From: Vallitaleaceae bacterium
GTDB taxonomy: Bacteria; Bacillota; Clostridia; Lachnospirales; Vallitaleaceae
Direction of reading: 5' to 3'
Length of the DNA: 64,000 nucleotides
Assembly: GCA_028277605.1 (NCBI GenBank)
Contig: JANQFZ010000079.1
Span: forward strand, 19,892 to 83,891
Shown here: positions 63,076-64,000 of the stretch, one piece after another
Layout: every line of letters begins with the position of its first letter
How positions within the stretch are numbered: position 1 is the first letter of the stretch
Translations under genes and position numbers: made by a program
The notes under the pieces: generated by a model
The model's database searches: none
The model's input: only the letters and a program-made list of their open reading frames with translations
Told to the model about the DNA's origin: nothing

Positions 63076-63457
63076 TGGAGATACAACAAAGGAGATAAAA
63101 AAAAATGTGGCAGTAAGAAAAGATACTAAAAAAGGAGAAACTATGTCCCATAACAGAAGCAAATATGAAAAAGAATTCAAAGTAAAACTGTGTAAAAATA
63201 TCATTTCAGGTAAAACTAAAGTTGGTCAAGCATCAAAAGAATATAATATTCAAAGATCAACTATTCCTAGATGGATAGCTGAATACAATAAATACAAAAA
63301 TCAAGCTTTTACAGGTCATGGGAATAGATTACCAAAAGAGGTTGAAATAGAACATCTTAAACAACGTATTAAACAGCTTGAAATGGAGAATGATATTCTA
63401 AAAAAGTTCGACGAGTTTGTAAAGACAAAAAAGTAGAGAGATTTTGTTGTATCTCCA
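63076..63457 (+). mobile_element. 382-bp IS3-derived mini-element with 15-bp terminal inverted repeats
   Basis: TGGAGATACAACAAA at 63076-63090 is perfectly inverted as TTTGTTGTATCTCCA at 63443-63457. The ends read 5'-TG...CA-3', as in IS3-family elements. Only an orfA-type frame lies inside; the orfB integrase is missing, so the element is probably non-autonomous. No clear target duplication is seen (left flank CTCTA, right flank GGGAT). Confidence 0.65.
63143..63436 (+). CDS. IS3-family transposase OrfA, without OrfB
   Basis: This 97-residue protein has an N-terminal helix-turn-helix (FKVKLCKNI..GKTKVGQASKEYNIQRSTIPRW) and a C-terminal leucine-zipper-like coil (IEHLKQRIKQLEMENDILKK), the usual OrfA layout. 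ATG 63143 follows AAAGGAG by 5 nt. Two AAAAAAG heptamers (63400-63406 and 63427-63433), the typical IS3 slippery sequence for -1 frameshifting into orfB, remain near the end. No DDE integrase frame follows before the right inverted repeat. The lone product could still bind the element ends and act as a repressor. Confidence 0.8.
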   Translation: MSHNRSKYEKEFKVKLCKNIISGKTKVGQASKEYNIQRSTIPRWIAEYNKYKNQAFTGHGNRLPKEVEIEHLKQRIKQLEMENDILKKFDEFVKTKK

Positions 63458-63786
63458 GGGATTGAGAGTTTTTATGGGCGGTGTAAGAACTTTTGTGTAT
63501 TCTCTTTCTAGCAGTAAGTGATACAATAATATAAATCTCAAGTACATTTGCATTTTTTGTCGATTGCGTGATGAGACAAAATCATATCTTCATGCATATT
63601 ATCTCTTAAAATAGTTAATCATATACATGGTCTTTACTAATAACAGGATAGAGCCATGCTGAGGAGCAACTCAAGCGGTTATTAGTGTTCTGTACAGAAA
63701 TTAGGGCAGTCATACGATTGCTCTTTTATATTTCTGGGAGAATTAACGCGCTAAACCTCAGGGGTTTGGGGACAGAGTCCCCATGA
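63458..63786. other. Gene-free stretch between two mobile elements
   Basis: It holds ACTAATAAC/GTTATTAGT inverted arms (63636-63644 and 63678-63686), a palindrome TTCTGTACAGAA (63688-63699) and a terminator (63704-63727). The segment GGGGACAGAGTCCCC near 63769-63783 may be part of the right end of the IS256-type element. Confidence 0.45.
63704..63727 (+). terminator. Orphan terminator
   Basis: GGGCAGTC pairs with GATTGCTC (two G-T wobbles) around an ATAC loop and is followed by TTTTATATTT. No gene ends just before it, so it may end a small RNA or transcription from the mini-element. Confidence 0.6.
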
Positions 63787-64000
63787 TTATGCTTTATTCA
63801 TTAACACATTATCAAATATTATATTAAGCTGATTAATAACAAGATCCCAATTAGAGTAAATTCTTGTCCACTTTTTACTTATCTTCATAGTCGCCAAATA
63901 TAACATCTTTTTTAAACTTTGGTCATTAGGAAATATTAACTTGGTCTTAGTCACTTTTCTGAACTGGCTATTAAGACTTTCTATGGCATTTGTCGTATAC
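63787..64000 (-). CDS. IS256-family transposase, C-terminal 70 residues (runs off the window)
   Basis: On the minus strand from the right edge, a frame reads YTTNAIESLNSQFRKVTKTK and continues through FPNDQSLKKMLYLATM to a stop at 63787-63789. This is the conserved C-terminal block of IS256 (mutator-type) transposases, containing the Asn-Ala-Ile-Glu segment with the last catalytic acidic residue. The 5' part lies beyond base 64000, so whether the element is intact cannot be judged. The end of the element should lie between about 63730 and 63786. Confidence 0.88.
   Translation of the reverse strand, partial: YTTNAIESLNSQFRKVTKTKLIFPNDQSLKKMLYLATMKISKKWTRIYSNWDLVINQLNIIFDNVLMNKA

Overview
The window is AT-rich, densely coded and reads as the chromosome of an anaerobic, endospore-forming member of the Clostridia. 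The supporting evidence is a T-box leader before thrS, an alpha/beta-type small acid-soluble spore protein, Gram-positive-style lipoproteins, AddA-type recombination, strong AGGAG-type ribosome sites with frequent GTG and TTG starts, and Lachnospiraceae-like sugar phosphorolysis genes. A methyl-accepting chemotaxis protein and a c-di-GMP enzyme suggest a motile cell. The genus cannot be fixed from the sequence alone.

Layout. 1-9.3 kb: a hypothetical gene, then a disaccharide locus. It has a LacI repressor, a promoter with two identical operators, a GH65 disaccharide phosphorylase, a lipoprotein-permease-permease ABC importer and beta-phosphoglucomutase. Together these import an alpha-glucobiose, split it with phosphate and feed glucose 6-phosphate to glycolysis. 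9.5-13.8 kb: a MarR regulator with palindromic operators in its own promoter, and an asymmetric heterodimeric ABC exporter. 13.8-20.5 kb (minus strand): DeoR regulator, iron alcohol dehydrogenase, class II aldolase, NhaC-family transporter, methylthioribose-1-phosphate isomerase and methylthioribose kinase. These fit a DHAP shunt that salvages 5-methylthioribose and/or 5-deoxyribose to DHAP plus a reduced C2 alcohol. 21-28.3 kb: an FtsX-type ABC transporter, an exported serine beta-lactamase-like protein and a two-component system.

28.6-39 kb: glycerol dehydrogenase, a giant exported alpha-2-macroglobulin-like protein that lacks the thioester, a very short MscS channel, and an AraC regulator divergent from a GH2 glycosidase. 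39-46.3 kb: HAD phosphatase, His-rich DUF1292 protein, 4HBT thioesterase, TIM-barrel sugar epimerase, PAS-GGDEF-EAL protein and chemoreceptor. 46.3-57.5 kb: addA without addB, type I pullulanase, SASP, methyltransferase, Hsp33, a lipoprotein, a YdcF-like protein and an orphan protein. 57.5-64 kb: T-box-thrS, a 44-residue protein, an FAD oxidoreductase, signal peptidase I, a 382-bp IS3-derived mini-element with perfect 15-bp terminal inverted repeats, and the 3' end of an IS256-family transposase running off the right edge.

The items most worth a second look are the self-contained DHAP-shunt operon with its own candidate transporter, the thioester-less macroglobulin, the ABC/serine-hydrolase/two-component module, a palindromic intergenic repeat family present three times (one copy forming part of a promoter), the mini-IS element, and two gene-free stretches that end in strong terminators. 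No CRISPR array, tRNA, rRNA or prophage was seen.
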